A stretch of 22,508 bases of DNA from Lachnospiraceae bacterium (GTDB lineage Bacteria; Bacillota; Clostridia; Lachnospirales; Lachnospiraceae), in assembly GCA_900772845.1 (NCBI GenBank), contig CAAGSD010000058.1:1-22508 (forward strand), written 5' to 3'. Each line of letters begins with the position of its first letter. Positions within the stretch are counted from its first letter, which is position 1. Made by a program: the position numbers and the translations under genes. Of this stretch, positions 15,360-22,489 are shown in pieces. The notes beneath the pieces were generated by a model, which did no database searches, was not told the origin of the DNA, and saw only the letters and a list, made by a program, of their open reading frames with translations.

Positions 15360-15905
15360 CTATTGATGCTGCAACACTCCAAAGTCGGAAAATGGCCAGA
15401 TTCTCAGCCAGGCCTTTCCTATAATATCTTCCCTCTTAATATTTCCCACAATATCTGTCCGGCTGTCGCTGGAATTGTTCCGGTTATCTCCCATTACAAA
15501 ATATTCATCTTCCCCTAATTCGATGGGATCTGCCGCTCTGCCGATGTTCTCCGGCTGAATCACTTCTCTTCCGTAGGATTCCTGAAGCTTCTCCCCGTTA
15601 ATATAGATACTGCCGTCTTCTTTGATCTGTACCGTTTCCCCGGGTAATCCAATAATCCGTTTTATGTAATACGTCTTATCCTGATATTGAAACGGAAACA
15701 CAATAATATCAAATCTTTCGGGATCATGGAAGCGATAGCTTAATTTATCTACGATCAGATTGTCCCCATTATGCAGTGTATTCTCCATAGATGCCCCTTC
15801 TACTTCCGTGCGCTGTCCCACAAAAGTGATCACCAGCCAGACTGCTCCCAGTACACAGAGCAGGTAGATTGCTGTGTTTAATAATTCTCTCATGATTCTG
15901 TTCAT
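15360..15905 (-). CDS. lepB: type I signal peptidase (downstream copy)
   Basis: Membrane serine protease of 181 residues that removes signal peptides from exported proteins. One N-terminal membrane anchor lies at about 8-29. The catalytic serine is S39 in EGASMENTL and the general-base lysine is K82 in YYIKRIIGLPGE. Box E reads GDNRNNSSDSR at 139-149. ATG at 15905 follows GGAGAGGA; an in-frame ATG four codons later is possible. It begins 4 bp after the rbgA stop and is followed by rnhB, so it is clearly operonic. A second signal peptidase gene lies two genes upstream; the two are only moderately similar, so they may be specialised. Confidence 0.96.
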   Translation of the reverse strand: MNRIMRELLNTAIYLLCVLGAVWLVITFVGQRTEVEGASMENTLHNGDNLIVDKLSYRFHDPERFDIIVFPFQYQDKTYYIKRIIGLPGETVQIKEDGSIYINGEKLQESYGREVIQPENIGRAADPIELGEDEYFVMGDNRNNSSDSRTDIVGNIKREDIIGKAWLRIWPFSDFGVLQHQ

Positions 15906-15909
15906 CTGT

Positions 15910-16749
15910 CTATATCCTCTCCAATGTCATTCGTCCCAGCTTGCCGCTACGGAAATCATCGACCAGAATTCCCGCAGCCTTTACGAGATCCTTCTGTTCT
16001 CCCTTCGCATAACATTTACGGCTCTCTGCCACTGCTTCCAATATTTCTACAGGCTCTCCCGCCGGATCTGCATCATATCTCTCCTGCAGCGACTTCGGAT
16101 AAAGTTCCTGCAACGCTCTGATCAGATCACATGCCAGTTCGTCCGGGATCAGTATTTCATCATTCATGGAGCCGATAAATGCCAGACGCATTCCTACCTG
16201 CTGGTCTTCGAATTTTGGCCACAGAATTCCCGGCGTATCTAACAGTTCCAGTCCTTTGTTCAGCCGGATCCACTGTTTTCCCTTGGTAACACCCGGTTTG
16301 TTGCCTGTTTTGGCGCATGCCTTACCGGCGAAAGAATTGATAAACGTTGATTTTCCAACGTTGGGAATTCCGACCACCATGGCACGTACCGGTCGATTTA
16401 CAATTCCACGTTTCCGGTCACGCTCGATTTTTTCTTTACACACTTCCTGCACCAGGCCCTGAATGGACTTGATTCCCATTCCGGTTTTGGAGTTGATCTC
16501 CAGAACACCTATACCTTTTTCCGAAAAGTACTCTACCCATTTTTTATTCCACACAGGATCCGCCAGATCTGATTTATTCAGCAAAATAATCCGGGATTTT
16601 CCTTTGCCCAGTTCATCGATATCCGGATTTCTGCTGCTGATGGGGATTCTTGCATCTACCAGTTCAATGACCAGATCGATAAGTTTTATGTTTTCCTGCA
16701 TCATACGCCTTGCTTTGGTCATATGACCGGGATACCACTGATAATTCAT
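15910..16749 (-). CDS. rbgA: ribosome biogenesis GTPase YlqF/RbgA
   Basis: Circularly permuted GTPase needed for late 50S assembly. The G motifs come in the permuted order: G4 NKSD at residues 58-61, then G1 GIPNVGKS at 127-134, then G3 DTPG at 171-174. The N-terminus NYQWYPGHMTKARRMM is diagnostic, and the C-terminal helical domain fits the ANTAR-like rRNA-binding part. The 279-residue length is usual. ATG at 16749 follows GGAGA. It sits between two signal peptidase genes, 21 bp after one and 4 bp before the other. In B. subtilis the same gene lies between rplS and rnhB. Confidence 0.97.
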   Translation of the reverse strand: MNYQWYPGHMTKARRMMQENIKLIDLVIELVDARIPISSRNPDIDELGKGKSRIILLNKSDLADPVWNKKWVEYFSEKGIGVLEINSKTGMGIKSIQGLVQEVCKEKIERDRKRGIVNRPVRAMVVGIPNVGKSTFINSFAGKACAKTGNKPGVTKGKQWIRLNKGLELLDTPGILWPKFEDQQVGMRLAFIGSMNDEILIPDELACDLIRALQELYPKSLQERYDADPAGEPVEILEAVAESRKCYAKGEQKDLVKAAGILVDDFRSGKLGRMTLERI

Positions 16750-16770
16750 ACATCATTCTCCAATATTTTC

Positions 16771-17346
16771 TTATTTTACAAATCCTATGCCATCACTGTC
16801 GGATTTCAGGTGAAACCAGACTTTTCCGATCATATCCTCTTCCTTCACGGGTCCGATATTCGCAGATCTGCTGTCTTCACTGTTATTGGGATTGTCTCCG
16901 ATGCAGAAATATTCTTTGCTGCCCAGGATCAATTCATTTTCCACAATCCCCGCATCCAGAATTCTCTCTGTTACCCATTTACTCTCCTGACCGTTCACAT
17001 ACAGAGTTCCATCCGCAATTCTCACTTTATCTCCCGGGCTTGCAACGACTCGTTTGATATAATAATGGGAATTCACATTTCCGTTGGGCAGAAACGCCAC
17101 TACATCTCCTGCCTTCGGAGAAGACAGAATATACAAAAAGCGATCAATAAATATCTGTTGTCCATTTTCCAGAGCCGGTTCCATGGACATTCCCACAACC
17201 CTGGTAGATTTACCCAAAAATGCAACCAGAACTGCCGCCAGAAAAACAGACAATGCGATTCCGAAAATCCAGTTGAAAATTTCCCTTAGCAGCTCGTGAC
17301 TGATCTTTTTCTTTCTTTTATAAAAGCTAAGTCCCTTATTTCTCAA
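16771..17346 (-). CDS. lepB: type I signal peptidase (upstream copy)
   Basis: Signal peptidase of 191 residues. A basic N-terminal stretch is followed by a membrane anchor at about 24-44. Catalytic residues are S54 in VGMSMEPALE and K98 in HYYIKRVVASPGD; box E is GDNPNNSEDSR at 150-160. The start is a TTG at 17346-17344, behind AGGAT. The next in-frame methionine is at residue 53, beside the catalytic serine, and would remove the anchor, so the TTG start is needed. It is the first gene after the promoter at 17385-17413. Together with the second copy it brackets rbgA. Confidence 0.93.
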   Translation of the reverse strand: MRNKGLSFYKRKKKISHELLREIFNWIFGIALSVFLAAVLVAFLGKSTRVVGMSMEPALENGQQIFIDRFLYILSSPKAGDVVAFLPNGNVNSHYYIKRVVASPGDKVRIADGTLYVNGQESKWVTERILDAGIVENELILGSKEYFCIGDNPNNSEDSRSANIGPVKEEDMIGKVWFHLKSDSDGIGFVK

Positions 17347-17384
17347 TGTTCTATCCTATCTCACTTGATTTATCTACAAGTCAC

Positions 17385-17413
17385 AGTTTACCATATCCGT
17401 ATTCCTTTTTCAA
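17385..17413 (-). promoter_or_regulatory. promoter of the lepB-rbgA-lepB-rnhB unit
   Basis: Minus strand reads TTGAAA (17413-17408), a 17-bp spacer ending in TGG (extended -10), then TAAACT (17390-17385). Start of transcription near 17378, about 30 nt before the TTG start of lepB. No terminator with a T-run is visible before 7713, so this could drive the whole run to the histidine kinase. Confidence 0.75.
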
Positions 17414-17451
17414 TGTAACTATTCAGAACCCTGCCACACATTCACAAAACC

Positions 17452-17466
17452 GCACGATTCTCGTGC
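17452..17466. repeat. short hairpin between the rplS terminator and the lepB promoter
   Basis: GCACGA and TCGTGC pair around a TTC loop. It lies about 25 bp past the rplS terminator and upstream of the next promoter. On the minus strand it is followed by GGTTTTG, so it may be a weak second terminator. Confidence 0.35.
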
Positions 17467-17475
17467 TTTCCCGCT

Positions 17476-17515
17476 TAAATAAATCTAAAGGGCAGCTGTC
17501 CGAAACAGCTGCCCT
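17476..17515 (-). terminator. intrinsic terminator of rplS
   Basis: An 11-bp stem (17489-17499 with 17505-17515; GGGCAGCTGT-type arms) around a 5-nt loop, followed on the minus strand by TTTAGATTTATTT. It begins 15 bp after the rplS stop codon. Confidence 0.88.
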
Positions 17516-17530
17516 CTCCGGTCAATGTAA

Positions 17531-17878
17531 TTATTTAACTAATTCCTTAACCTTTGCCTTCTTACCAACACGATCTCTTAAGTAATTCAGCTTAGCACGT
17601 CTTACTTTACCCTTTCTTACAACTTCAACCTTCTCTACGTTGGGAGAGTGTAAAGGCCAGGTCTTTTCTACGCCGATTCCGTTAGAAGTCTTTCTAACAG
17701 TGAAAGTCTCTCTGTTGCTGCCGCCCTGTCTCTTCAGTACAACACCTTCGAATACCTGGATTCTCTCACGGTTACCCTCTTTGATCTTGCCGTATACCTT
17801 AACGGTATCGCCAACTTCAAACTGGTCAACGGTCTCTTTTAACTGTTCTGCTTCGATCTCTTTGATAATGTTACTCAT
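17531..17878 (-). CDS. rplS: 50S ribosomal protein L19
   Basis: Large-subunit protein near the 30S-50S interface. The 115 residues align with the family over their whole length: FEVGDTVKVYGKIKEGNRER near the N-terminus, then QVFEGVVLKRQGG, and the basic C-terminal part KVRRAKLNYLRDRVGKKAKV. The ATG at 17878 has AAGGAGG upstream. Unlike its neighbours it sits alone, with its own promoter and leader just after trmD and a strong terminator after it, so it can be expressed more than trmD. Confidence 0.98.
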   Translation of the reverse strand: MSNIIKEIEAEQLKETVDQFEVGDTVKVYGKIKEGNRERIQVFEGVVLKRQGGSNRETFTVRKTSNGIGVEKTWPLHSPNVEKVEVVRKGKVRRAKLNYLRDRVGKKAKVKELVK

Positions 17879-17951
17879 AATGAGCCTCCTTCATAAAATG
17901 GATGTTCTTAATACCCTTATTGGTAACAGAGGACCATCTCGTTTTCACAAC
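17879..17951 (-). promoter_or_regulatory. rplS 5' leader, possible ribosomal-protein autoregulatory element
   Basis: About 73 nt separate the predicted start of transcription from the rplS ATG. The leader holds small pairings (ACC/GGGT around AATAA; GATG/CATC further apart). An L19 leader family (Rfam L19_leader) is known in Firmicutes and lies in this position, but I could not verify the consensus by eye. Confidence 0.35.
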
Positions 17952-17957
17952 ATTCAG

Positions 17958-17986
17958 ATTCTACCATAAGCCTGTTTAAAAAGCAA
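17958..17986 (-). promoter_or_regulatory. promoter of rplS
   Basis: Minus strand reads TTGCTT (17986-17981), a 17-bp spacer ending in TGG, then TAGAAT (17963-17958). The -35 box lies 7 bp after the trmD stop codon. It explains separate, high expression of L19. Confidence 0.75.
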
Positions 17987-17993
17987 GCATTTT

Positions 17994-19376
17994 TTATCTG
18001 TACAGCCACCAGATCACAGGCTCCGACAGGTTCAGCCCCAGCCGTTCCTGTAATTGCACAGATGCTTCATTTCCGGCTACGATATGGGCATACGGAACAT
18101 ATCCCTGCTCTCTTTGTCTGTTGATCAGATATCCCTCCAGAGAAGCCGCCAGTCCCTGTCTACGGTACGCATCCTCCACATACAGCATCCCCATGCTGCC
18201 GTCATCGTGGCTGCCGATAAAGCCACAAAGTTTTCCATCCATATAACTGCCGAACACAGCTCCTGCACCGATTCTCTCCCTGACATAAGTCTCATCCCCC
18301 AGATGATAATGTTCCGCCACATAGGGAATCTCTGCTTCTGCCAGTTGTCTGATATCCTTGTGTTTTACCGGAAGCGGCTCTCCTCTGGTATAACAGGCCT
18401 GGGAACACTGCATACTACCGTGATATCCCATTACTTCACTGATGCGATCATTCCACCGATCCGTCACAGTCACGATACTATGCTCCGACACGTCTTTCGG
18501 GATCAGCGGCAGTATTTCCTCCAAATGCTCCTCATCCTCCGCATTCAGCATAGCGTTGCCGATCTCCGGCAGATAGATCAACACATTTTTACCTTCCGCA
18601 TAAAGCACTTCTCCGCAGCCTCTGGACAGTGTCTCCATCATATGAATAAAGATTCTCTTTTGGGAAGATAATTTTTTAATGACCCTCTGCTTTTCCTGAT
18701 ATTTTGCATAGAGATCCGGACGTCGTTCTTCGGTACGTCTCTCAGACTGTTCCAGACGCCAGATATTGATCTTTTTATGATTCCCTGACAAAAGCACTTC
18801 CGGTACTTTTTTGCCATGCCATTCCTCCGGGCGGGAATACTGGGGATATTCCAACAGATCGTTATGAAAGCTCTCTGTCTCGGCGGATTCGTCGTTATTA
18901 AGCACTCCGGGTACCAGCCGCGCCACAGCGTCCACCACGACCATTGCTGCCAGTTCTCCGCCGGTGAGAACATAATCTCCGATGGAGATATAATCGGTTA
19001 CCACTTCCTCCAATACTCGCTCATCAATTCCTTCGTAATGTCCACAAAGTAATACCAGTTCCTCTTCCCCGGACAATTCCTTTGCCTTTTTCTGTGTAAA
19101 AGGCTCTCCCTGGGGAGTCAGATAAACACAGCGGATCTTTTTTTCTCCTGCCACCGACCGATAGGCATCGTAGACCGGCTGTGCCTGCATCAGCATTCCG
19201 GCGCCGCCGCCATAAGTGTAATCATCTACTTTTCCATGCTTGTCCTGTGTGTAATCCCGGATATTCACCGCATCGATGGAGATCAGATTTTTCTCCGCAG
19301 CCCGTCCCAGGATGCTGGTCGCCAGTCCCTGCTGCACCATCTCAGGGAACAGGGTCAGAATATGAAACTTCATCAT
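17994..19376 (-). CDS. trmD: tRNA (guanine-37-N1)-methyltransferase fused to a GNAT acetyltransferase domain
   Basis: Residues 1-236 are a full TrmD, which methylates G37 of tRNAs with SAM to prevent frameshifting. Signatures are DDYTYGGGAGMLM at 51-63, CGHYEGIDER at 111-120, GDYVLTGGELAAM at 133-145, and VPEVLLSGNHKKI at 191-203. R153 is kept, while the residue aligned with catalytic D169 of the Haemophilus enzyme is E168. Residues about 237-460 form an extra domain ending in a GNAT fold: FGSYMDGKLCGFIG at 375-388, then MLYVEDAYRRQGLAASLEG at 397-415 with the acetyl-CoA signature RxxGxA. The frame is uninterrupted. Normal TrmD is about 240-250 residues. The start overlaps the rimM stop (ATGA); a second ATG one codon later is equally good. 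The acetyl acceptor is unknown. Confidence 0.95.
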   Translation of the reverse strand: MMKFHILTLFPEMVQQGLATSILGRAAEKNLISIDAVNIRDYTQDKHGKVDDYTYGGGAGMLMQAQPVYDAYRSVAGEKKIRCVYLTPQGEPFTQKKAKELSGEEELVLLCGHYEGIDERVLEEVVTDYISIGDYVLTGGELAAMVVVDAVARLVPGVLNNDESAETESFHNDLLEYPQYSRPEEWHGKKVPEVLLSGNHKKINIWRLEQSERRTEERRPDLYAKYQEKQRVIKKLSSQKRIFIHMMETLSRGCGEVLYAEGKNVLIYLPEIGNAMLNAEDEEHLEEILPLIPKDVSEHSIVTVTDRWNDRISEVMGYHGSMQCSQACYTRGEPLPVKHKDIRQLAEAEIPYVAEHYHLGDETYVRERIGAGAVFGSYMDGKLCGFIGSHDDGSMGMLYVEDAYRRQGLAASLEGYLINRQREQGYVPYAHIVAGNEASVQLQERLGLNLSEPVIWWLYR

Positions 19377-19885
19377 AAATCAAGCAATCCTTCCAATACA
19401 TGTACCTGCATCATGCCGTTCTCCACGTCCACGTTCAGGATACACTGTTTGATAGCAGGCAAAAGCAGACTTCTGCCGTCCGCCATTTCCACTTCGTAAA
19501 CATCATTGGCACCGGTCTCGATGACATCCTTTACCGTACCTAATTCTGTGCCATCCTCATCCTGCACCTTAAGGCCGATCAGGTCTGCAATGAAATACTC
19601 GTCTCTTTGCAGGCGCACTGCATTTTTACGGGTCACATACAGACTTTTCTGACGATATTTTTCTATATCATTAATATTGTCCAGTCCTTTGAACTTCAGG
19701 ATCACAAACTGTTTAAAGAACTTGACGCCTTCGATTTCCAGATTTAATTTTTCCCTGCCGGTGTCCAGAACGACTTCCTTTAATCTGCGGAATCTTCTGG
19801 GATCATCCGTGGTAGGATATACCTTTACTTCTCCTCTCACCCCATGGGTGGAAGTGATAATGCCGACCTGTAACAGATCTTCCAT
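19373..19885 (-). CDS. rimM: ribosome maturation factor RimM
   Basis: Assists assembly of the 30S head by binding S19 and 16S rRNA. The 170 residues begin with the typical VGIITSTHGVRGEVKVYP barrel motif. Residues up to about 85 are the RimM domain, and from about 93 (DEYFIADLIGLKV) a PRC-barrel domain with GTVKDVIETGANDVYEV. ATG at 19885 follows GGAGT. It overlaps trmD by four bases. A terminator lies just 29 bp before it, so rimM-trmD must depend on read-through or on a promoter I cannot recognise. Confidence 0.97.
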   Translation of the reverse strand: MEDLLQVGIITSTHGVRGEVKVYPTTDDPRRFRRLKEVVLDTGREKLNLEIEGVKFFKQFVILKFKGLDNINDIEKYRQKSLYVTRKNAVRLQRDEYFIADLIGLKVQDEDGTELGTVKDVIETGANDVYEVEMADGRSLLLPAIKQCILNVDVENGMMQVHVLEGLLDL

Positions 19886-19914
19886 ATAGTCTTACTCCAT
19901 TCCGGCTGATAGCC

Positions 19915-19951
19915 AAAAAAACGGAGAAACACACATTTGTATGTTTCTCCG
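19915..19951 (-). terminator. intrinsic terminator between khpA and rimM
   Basis: A 10-bp stem (CGGAGAAACA 19922-19931 with TGTTTCTCCG 19942-19951), 10-nt loop, followed on the minus strand by TTTTTTT (19921-19915). It lies inside an otherwise normal rpsP-khpA-rimM-trmD order and probably lowers expression of rimM-trmD relative to rpsP. Confidence 0.88.
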
Positions 19952-19979
19952 CTCAACGTGTGTGATCTTCTAACTTGAA

Positions 19980-20207
19980 TTAAACGATCTCAACGTCCAC
20001 TCTTGTGTTGTCTTTGGATGATGCTGCCTTCACAACGGAGCGGATTGCTTTTGCAATACGTCCCTGCTTACCGATCACCTTACCCATATCGGACGCAGCT
20101 ACATGAAGTTCAAGGACGATATTTTTTCCTTCTGTCTTCTCAGTTACAACTACTTCATCCGGATTATCAACGAGTGCCTTTGCAACTACTTCTACTAGTT
20201 CCTTCAT
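19980..20207 (-). CDS. khpA: KH-domain RNA-binding protein KhpA
   Basis: A 75-residue protein made of one KH domain, with the RNA-binding loop GKQG at residues 46-49 in MGKVIGKQGRIAKAIRSVV. Homologues (KhpA/YlqC) bind RNA and partner with KhpB/Jag, affecting cell length and RNA handling. ATG at 20207 follows GGAGGTGG. It lies 31 bp after rpsP, its usual neighbour, and is followed by a strong terminator. Confidence 0.95.
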   Translation of the reverse strand: MKELVEVVAKALVDNPDEVVVTEKTEGKNIVLELHVAASDMGKVIGKQGRIAKAIRSVVKAASSKDNTRVDVEIV

Positions 20208-20238
20208 AATCCACCTCCGATGAATAGATATTTAGAAC

Positions 20239-20484
20239 TTATTTCTCGATTCCTGCAACCTTGAAAAGCTTAGCAACCTGCTCGGTAGGCTGAGCACCGT
20301 TCTGTAACCACTTCTTAGCCAGATCTTCATTGATCTTGAAAGTGGAAGGATCGGTGGAAGGATCGTAAGTACCGATCTCCTCGATGAATCTACCGTCTCT
20401 GGGAGAACGAGAATCTGCTACGATAATTCTGTAAAAAGGAGCCTTCTTCTGTCCCATTCTTCTTAATCTGATCTTTACTGCCAT
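20239..20484 (-). CDS. rpsP: 30S ribosomal protein S16
   Basis: Small-subunit protein of 81 residues, starting AVKIRLRRMGQKKAPFYRI and containing DSRSPRDGRFIEEIGTYDP, both diagnostic. I chose the ATG at 20484 because GGAGG lies directly upstream and the protein then starts at the usual residue. An in-frame ATG at 20499 would place that ribosome binding site inside the gene. It follows ffh by 83 bp and precedes khpA. Confidence 0.98.
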   Translation of the reverse strand: MAVKIRLRRMGQKKAPFYRIIVADSRSPRDGRFIEEIGTYDPSTDPSTFKINEDLAKKWLQNGAQPTEQVAKLFKVAGIEK

Positions 20485-20519
20485 TTCTTTTTCCTCCATT
20501 AATAAAAATAAAATAATTT

Positions 20520-20545
20520 ATATGATAAGAACTGATTGTTCATAT
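20520..20545 (-). terminator. weak AT-rich stem between ffh and rpsP
   Basis: ATATGA/TCATAT (20520-20525 and 20540-20545) and an alternative GAAC/GTTC pairing overlap, followed on the minus strand by a T-rich stretch. It has little GC and probably gives only partial termination or none. No clear promoter for rpsP is seen in this gap. Confidence 0.25.
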
Positions 20546-20567
20546 CGGACTTAAGTTAAATAAAGAG

Positions 20568-21947
20568 TTAGAAAAATCTGCCGCCCATGCCGGGGAATTT
20601 ACCGCCGCCGAACATACCTCCCATGCCGCCGCGGCCCTTTTTACCGCCGCCAAACTGCTTCATCATCTTCTGGGTCTGCTCGAACTGTTTGATAAACCGG
20701 TTCACCGTTGCAATATCCACACCGGCACCCTTTGCAATGCGGTGCTTTCTCTGCGGGGTCAGGATCTTGGGATTCCTGCGCTCTTCCTTCGTCATGGATA
20801 AAACGATGGCTTCCGTGCGCTTCATCTGGGTCTCATCGATGGCACCCTCTAAATCCGATGCCTTGATCCCCATTCCGGGAAGCATCCCTAAGATACTGGA
20901 TAAGCCACCCATGTTGCGCATCTGCTTCATGCTCTCCAGGTAATCTTCAAAATCGAATTTCCCTTTCTTCATGCGGCCAGCCATATCACGGCTCTTCTCC
21001 TCATCGATGTCAATGCTTGCCTGCGCCTTGTCAATGAGAGATAACACATCACCCATTCCCAAAATACGGCTTGCCATACGGTCGGGGTAGAACTGCTCTA
21101 AGTCAGACAGCTTCTCTCCCATGCTTACGAAAAGGATCGGCTTGCCTGTGACTGCCTTGATGGAAAGTGCTGCACCGCCTCTGGTATCGCCGTCCATTTT
21201 GGACAGGATTACACCATCGACGCCCACCTTTTCATCGAATTCCTTTGCCACATTTACAGCATCCTGACCGGTCATAGCATCGACTACCAACAGGGTCTGA
21301 TGCACTGTCACGGTCTCTTTGATCTCCTGAAGTTCTGCCATCATGTCTTCATCCACATGAAGTCGTCCGGCAGTATCGAGGATCACTACATTATGACCGT
21401 TCTTCTCCGCATATGCGATCGCATTCTGTGCGATCTCTGCAGGCTTGTGATCCGTTCCCATAGAGAACACGTCAACTTCCTGCTTCTTACCATTGATCTG
21501 TAACTGTTCAATGGCTGCGGGACGGTAAATATCGCAGGCGGCCAATAACGGCTTCTTGCCCTTAAGCTTCAGCTTGCCGGCAATTTTCGCAGTTGCTGTG
21601 GTCTTACCTGCACCCTGAAGACCTGCCATCATGATGACGGTAATGGCCTTACCCGGCTGCATGGCGATCTCTGTGGTCTCACTGCCCATGAGGCTTACCA
21701 TTTCTTCATTTACGATCTTGATCACCATCTGTCCGGGATTCAGACCGTTCATGACATCCTGTCCAATGGCACGTTCCTCCACTGCCTTCACGAACTGCTT
21801 GACTACCTTGAAGTTAACATCTGCCTCCAGGAGCGCCATCTTGACTTCCTTCAGTGCGGACTTGACATCCTCTTCCGTCAGACGGCCTTTGCTTCTTAAA
21901 TTTTTAAAAACATTTTGGAGTTTGTCTGTTAAGCTTTCAAATGCCAT
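20568..21947 (-). CDS. ffh: signal recognition particle protein Ffh (SRP54)
   Basis: GTPase of the SRP that binds 4.5S RNA and signal sequences and delivers nascent membrane and secreted proteins to FtsY. The N domain covers about 1-90. The G domain has GLQGAGKTT at 109-117, DTAGR at 191-195 and SKMDGDTRGGAALS at 249-262. The M domain (about 300-435) contains the RNA-binding motif HRIAKGAGV at 402-410. The tail is rich in Gly and Met (GGKKGRGGMGGMFGGGKFPG), which is usual. The 459-residue length fits. ATG at 21947 has AAGGAG upstream, overlapping the end of ylxM 10 bp away, so the two are probably coupled. Confidence 0.98.
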   Translation of the reverse strand: MAFESLTDKLQNVFKNLRSKGRLTEEDVKSALKEVKMALLEADVNFKVVKQFVKAVEERAIGQDVMNGLNPGQMVIKIVNEEMVSLMGSETTEIAMQPGKAITVIMMAGLQGAGKTTATAKIAGKLKLKGKKPLLAACDIYRPAAIEQLQINGKKQEVDVFSMGTDHKPAEIAQNAIAYAEKNGHNVVILDTAGRLHVDEDMMAELQEIKETVTVHQTLLVVDAMTGQDAVNVAKEFDEKVGVDGVILSKMDGDTRGGAALSIKAVTGKPILFVSMGEKLSDLEQFYPDRMASRILGMGDVLSLIDKAQASIDIDEEKSRDMAGRMKKGKFDFEDYLESMKQMRNMGGLSSILGMLPGMGIKASDLEGAIDETQMKRTEAIVLSMTKEERRNPKILTPQRKHRIAKGAGVDIATVNRFIKQFEQTQKMMKQFGGGKKGRGGMGGMFGGGKFPGMGGRFF

Positions 21948-21957
21948 TTGCTGCTCC

Positions 21958-22326
21958 TTACCATTCCTTTAAAAGGGATCTGGACAATTCTCGGATGCGT
22001 GTCATCCGTTCTCCGGGATCCGTGGTATCCTCCGCAGTCAGCTGTTCGATCTCACCGATCTTCTCCTTGGCTGCCATGAAGCGTTCCACCAGATGAAGCT
22101 TGCTTTCATAATCCTGCAGGATCTTATCGCAACGCTTGATCAGATCATGGACGCCCTGCCTGCTGATGCCCTGTTCTCCAGCGATCTCACTGAGAGACAT
22201 ATCATTATATACTGCATCCTCATACACTCTCTGCTGATGCTCGGTGAGAAGCTCACCGTAGAAATCATATAACAGATTCTGTTCCAAAATCCTGTCCATC
22301 TTATCCAGTGCCTTTCTATAGGTCAT
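21958..22326 (-). CDS. ylxM: YlxM/UPF0122 family SRP-associated helix-turn-helix protein
   Basis: A 122-residue acidic protein with a sigma-70 region-4-like helix-turn-helix (LSEIAGEQGISRQGVHDLIK). Family members are encoded beside ffh, and in streptococci YlxM has been reported to modulate SRP activity. The start is uncertain. The ATG at 22326 has AAGGTG upstream, but the predicted start of transcription near 22338 falls inside that site. The in-frame ATG at 22299 (113 residues, preceded by AAAGG) begins DRILEQNLLYDFYGELLT, which fits the family N-terminus better. It is the first gene of the ylxM-ffh operon. ftsY, a frequent upstream neighbour, is not in the window. Confidence 0.94.
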   Translation of the reverse strand: MTYRKALDKMDRILEQNLLYDFYGELLTEHQQRVYEDAVYNDMSLSEIAGEQGISRQGVHDLIKRCDKILQDYESKLHLVERFMAAKEKIGEIEQLTAEDTTDPGERMTRIRELSRSLLKEW

Positions 22327-22344
22327 GCGATATGCACCTTGGCT

Positions 22345-22373
22345 ATCATACTATAGAAAAACATGGGTGTCAA
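22345..22373 (-). promoter_or_regulatory. promoter of ylxM-ffh
   Basis: Minus strand reads TTGACA (22373-22368), a 17-bp spacer, then TATGAT (22350-22345): perfect -35 and one mismatch in the -10. It should drive ylxM, ffh and, through the weak stem at 20520-20545, rpsP-khpA. Confidence 0.88.
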
Positions 22374-22424
22374 GTATTTTTTCTTTACACCTTTGTTATA
22401 TAAATTGAAAGTTACGAGCCATGC

Positions 22425-22489
22425 AAAGTCAAAACAGAAACAGCGATCTGGGAGCTTGCTCACAAGTCGCTGTTTTTGTTTTTGACTTT
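22425..22489. terminator. long terminator-like inverted repeat at the right edge
   Basis: Core stem AAACAGCGA (22438-22446) with TCGCTGTTT (22467-22475), extended outward through AAAGTCAAAA/TTTTTGACTTT with one small bulge; an inner GAGC/GCTC pair sits in the loop. T-rich runs lie on both strands. It most likely ends a minus-strand gene outside the window before the ylxM promoter. A further small hairpin, ACGGC/GCCGT with a GACA loop, follows at 22492-22505. Confidence 0.75.

Noticed and set aside
16771..17346. lepB upstream copy as a truncated pseudogene because it lacks an ATG near its start
   Set aside because: A TTG start with AGGAT upstream restores a full membrane anchor and catalytic domain.
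17994..18680. Possibility that the GNAT part of trmD is a separate gene or a frameshift artefact
   Set aside because: The frame is continuous from the TrmD start to the GNAT end, with no internal ribosome binding site and start at the junction that I could find.
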